DNA from: Bodonicaedibacter sp963693005
GTDB lineage: Bacteria > Pseudomonadota > Alphaproteobacteria > UBA6184
Direction of reading: 5' to 3'
NCBI GenBank assembly: GCA_963693005.1
Contig: OY843726.1
Location: 1-64,000, forward strand
Length of the DNA stretch: 64,000 bases
Under the pieces are notes generated by a model. The model ran no database searches. It was not told the origin of the DNA and saw nothing but the letters and a program-made list of their open reading frames with translations. Positions 62,700-64,000 of the stretch are shown one piece after another. The position numbers were made by a program, and so were the translations under genes. Each line of letters starts with the position of its first letter. Position 1 is the first letter of the stretch.

Positions 62700-63401
62700 C
62701 TATAAGGATAGGTTTACCATTCTATATCCAACACCTGATTCTGTTATAATATACTTGGGTTGACTGGGGGTCTCTTCTATTTTTTGGCGTAAAGCTCTGA
62801 TGTATACCCTTAGGTATTGATGTTCTTGTGTGCACATTGGGCCCCACACCTCTTTAAGAAGTTGTGCATGAGTAATAACGCTTCCAAGGTTCTTTATAAA
62901 AAAAGCCAGCAAATAGTATTCCTTAGGAGATAAATATATACGTTTCTTTTTTAAAGTAACTATACGTTTTGAAAAATCAAACTCTATGTCTCCGGCGGTT
63001 ACCGTGCTTTGGGAAGACTCAGACAATATTTTGTCTCGCAATCCACTGCGAATTCGTGCCAAGAGTTCCCGAATATTAAAGGGCTTAGTAACATAGTCGC
63101 TTGCTCCCAAATCTAGAGCTTGAACCTTGTCTGACTCGTCAGATCGCACGGAGAGCACAATAATTGGAGTTTTTGAAAACTCGCGAATTTCTTTGATAAC
63201 AAGCATGCCATCAATATCAGGCAAACCTAAGTCTAAGACGATCAGGTCTGGATTGCGGGTGGCAGTTAACCTGACGCCTTCACGGCCGTTATATGCCTCT
63301 AGTACGTCGTAGTTATCAGAGTCAAGACTAATAGAGAGAATTTTTCTAATCTGTGGTTCATCGTCAACTACCAGTATTCGTTGTCTTACAGTTGCGTTCA
63401 T
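62700..63401 (-). CDS. KdpE-like response regulator
   Basis: About 233 residues from ATG 63401, which has AAGGA 8 nt upstream; a reading from 63452 overlaps the kinase gene. The receiver domain has D14-D15 (VVDDEPQ), phosphoacceptor D57 (VLDLGLPDIDG) and K in VTKPFNIRELLARI. The C-terminal winged-helix domain contains LSPKEYYLLAFFIKN, HAQLLKEVWGP and YLRVYIRALRQKIE, of OmpR/KdpE type. KdpE usually controls the KdpFABC potassium pump; no kdpFABC gene is visible here. Confidence 0.85.
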   Translation of the reverse strand: MNATVRQRILVVDDEPQIRKILSISLDSDNYDVLEAYNGREGVRLTATRNPDLIVLDLGLPDIDGMLVIKEIREFSKTPIIVLSVRSDESDKVQALDLGASDYVTKPFNIRELLARIRSGLRDKILSESSQSTVTAGDIEFDFSKRIVTLKKKRIYLSPKEYYLLAFFIKNLGSVITHAQLLKEVWGPMCTQEHQYLRVYIRALRQKIEETPSQPKYIITESGVGYRMVNLSL

Positions 63402-63414
63402 TCTAGAGAGATCC

Positions 63415-64000
63415 TTAAATATAGTTTTCGTGAGAAGATGGGAGGTCCACATTAAACTGGGCTCCTTTTTTCATATCATCTCTATCGGAGATCCAAATTT
63501 TACCTTTGTGGGCTTCAATAATTTGCTTGCAAATAGCTAACCCAAGGCCAGTTCCTGCTTGTTTATAGTCAGCATGTTGGAACCTATAAAATTTATCAAA
63601 GATAACTTTTCTACGAGAGGTTTCAACTCCGGGCCCATTATCAATGACTTTAGCGGTTAATAAGTCTGGCGATGTGGTAATATGGATAATTATTTCACCG
63701 CCTATAGGAGTATGTTTAGTGGCATTGTCAATTAAATTAAAGAACACCTGCTGAATAAGTGTAGGGTCACCCTGTAGAATAGCTTTTTCTGGGGCTGGAA
63801 TATTAACAGTAACTTTTAATAACCGTAAAGAGCGTTTCATTCTCTGGAGGAGGGAGTTGATTATGTCATCCAAATATACAAACGTGTTTCGACGCAGTAG
63901 ATTATCAGTAGAAAGTTTGCTGCTTTCTAGAATATTAGAGATTGACTGATTAAGGTGTTCAGACGCCTCGTGAATGCCACGTATTAGTGAAACTCGATTT
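63415..64000 (-). CDS. KdpD-like sensor histidine kinase, C-terminal part (cut by window)
   Basis: The frame is open from 63415 to the window end without a start, so this is the C-terminal part of a kinase whose sensor and histidine region lie outside. Visible: the end of a HisKA helix (IRGIHEASEHLNQSISNILE), then the ATPase domain with NLIDNATKHTP (N box), VIDNGPGVE (G1 box) and GTGLGLAICKQIIEAHKG (G2 box). This is the layout of KdpD-type kinases. Its stop is 13 nt before the response regulator start. Confidence 0.85.
   Translation of the reverse strand, partial: NRVSLIRGIHEASEHLNQSISNILESSKLSTDNLLRRNTFVYLDDIINSLLQRMKRSLRLLKVTVNIPAPEKAILQGDPTLIQQVFFNLIDNATKHTPIGGEIIIHITTSPDLLTAKVIDNGPGVETSRRKVIFDKFYRFQHADYKQAGTGLGLAICKQIIEAHKGKIWISDRDDMKKGAQFNVDLPSSHENYI

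Overview
The window is AT-rich bacterial DNA, densely coded on both strands, and reads as an alphaproteobacterium living in or with a eukaryotic host cell, most like the Holosporales-type endosymbionts of protists. This placement is inference. It rests on a class I lysyl-tRNA synthetase, a split pyruvate dehydrogenase E1 (pdhA/pdhB), alphaproteobacterial-type Psd/PssA and type 4 uracil-DNA glycosylase, a small SRP RNA next to dnaX, and several exported proteins that look aimed at a eukaryotic host. I saw no rRNA, tRNA, CRISPR array or transposase gene.

Layout. 1-10.5 kb: a lipoprotein with a C-terminal beta-barrel-like region (cut by the window edge), an ABC substrate-binding protein, lysK, a Nudix hydrolase, a mitochondrial-carrier-like gene whose signal peptide is separated from its body by about 19 copies of an 8-bp repeat, a DUF4272 protein, ettA and a frameshifted exported protein. 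10.8-17.6 kb: an exported coiled-coil protein divergent from rplM-rpsI across a large palindrome, then udg-rnhB-psd-pssA and two exported HAD-like proteins. 17.9-23.3 kb: tssF-tssG (type VI secretion baseplate) followed by three tandem LuxR-type regulators, two of them broken by single small mutations. 23.4-26.7 kb: an NTF2-like protein, the SRP RNA, dnaX, a BPL_N-type protein, and a second inverted copy of the 3' end of the gene at position 1. 26.7-33 kb (minus strand): hfq-hflX, an MFS transporter, gltX-secB-tilS. 33-41.5 kb: pdhA-pdhB, an exported unknown, pdhC-sixA-gpmI-envC-like-ctpA. 41.5-43.6 kb: three divergent genes resembling a PilM/N-PilO-PilP set. 43.7-49.2 kb: dksA, an exported OTU-protease-like protein, and CDF, EamA and ABC exporters. 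49.3-55.4 kb: a partial dcw cell-wall cluster (mraY-murD-ftsW-murG-murC), then an exported methyltransferase. 56.4-61.4 kb: flagellar genes flgI, flgJ-like, flgN-like, flgK, flgL behind a sigma-54-type promoter. 61.4-64 kb: plsX-rpmF and a KdpE/KdpD-like two-component pair cut by the window end.

The main themes are ordinary core metabolism and envelope synthesis mixed with host-interaction genes: an OTU fold with a very large insertion, a signal-peptide-bearing SAM methyltransferase, a bacterial mitochondrial-carrier-like protein under probable phase variation, T6SS baseplate genes, and decaying LuxR solos. Several loci show small slippage or duplication events (8-bp repeat, T-run deletion, 13-bp and 26-bp tandem duplications, a 147-bp inverted repeat), so replication slippage and short-repeat recombination seem to be active.
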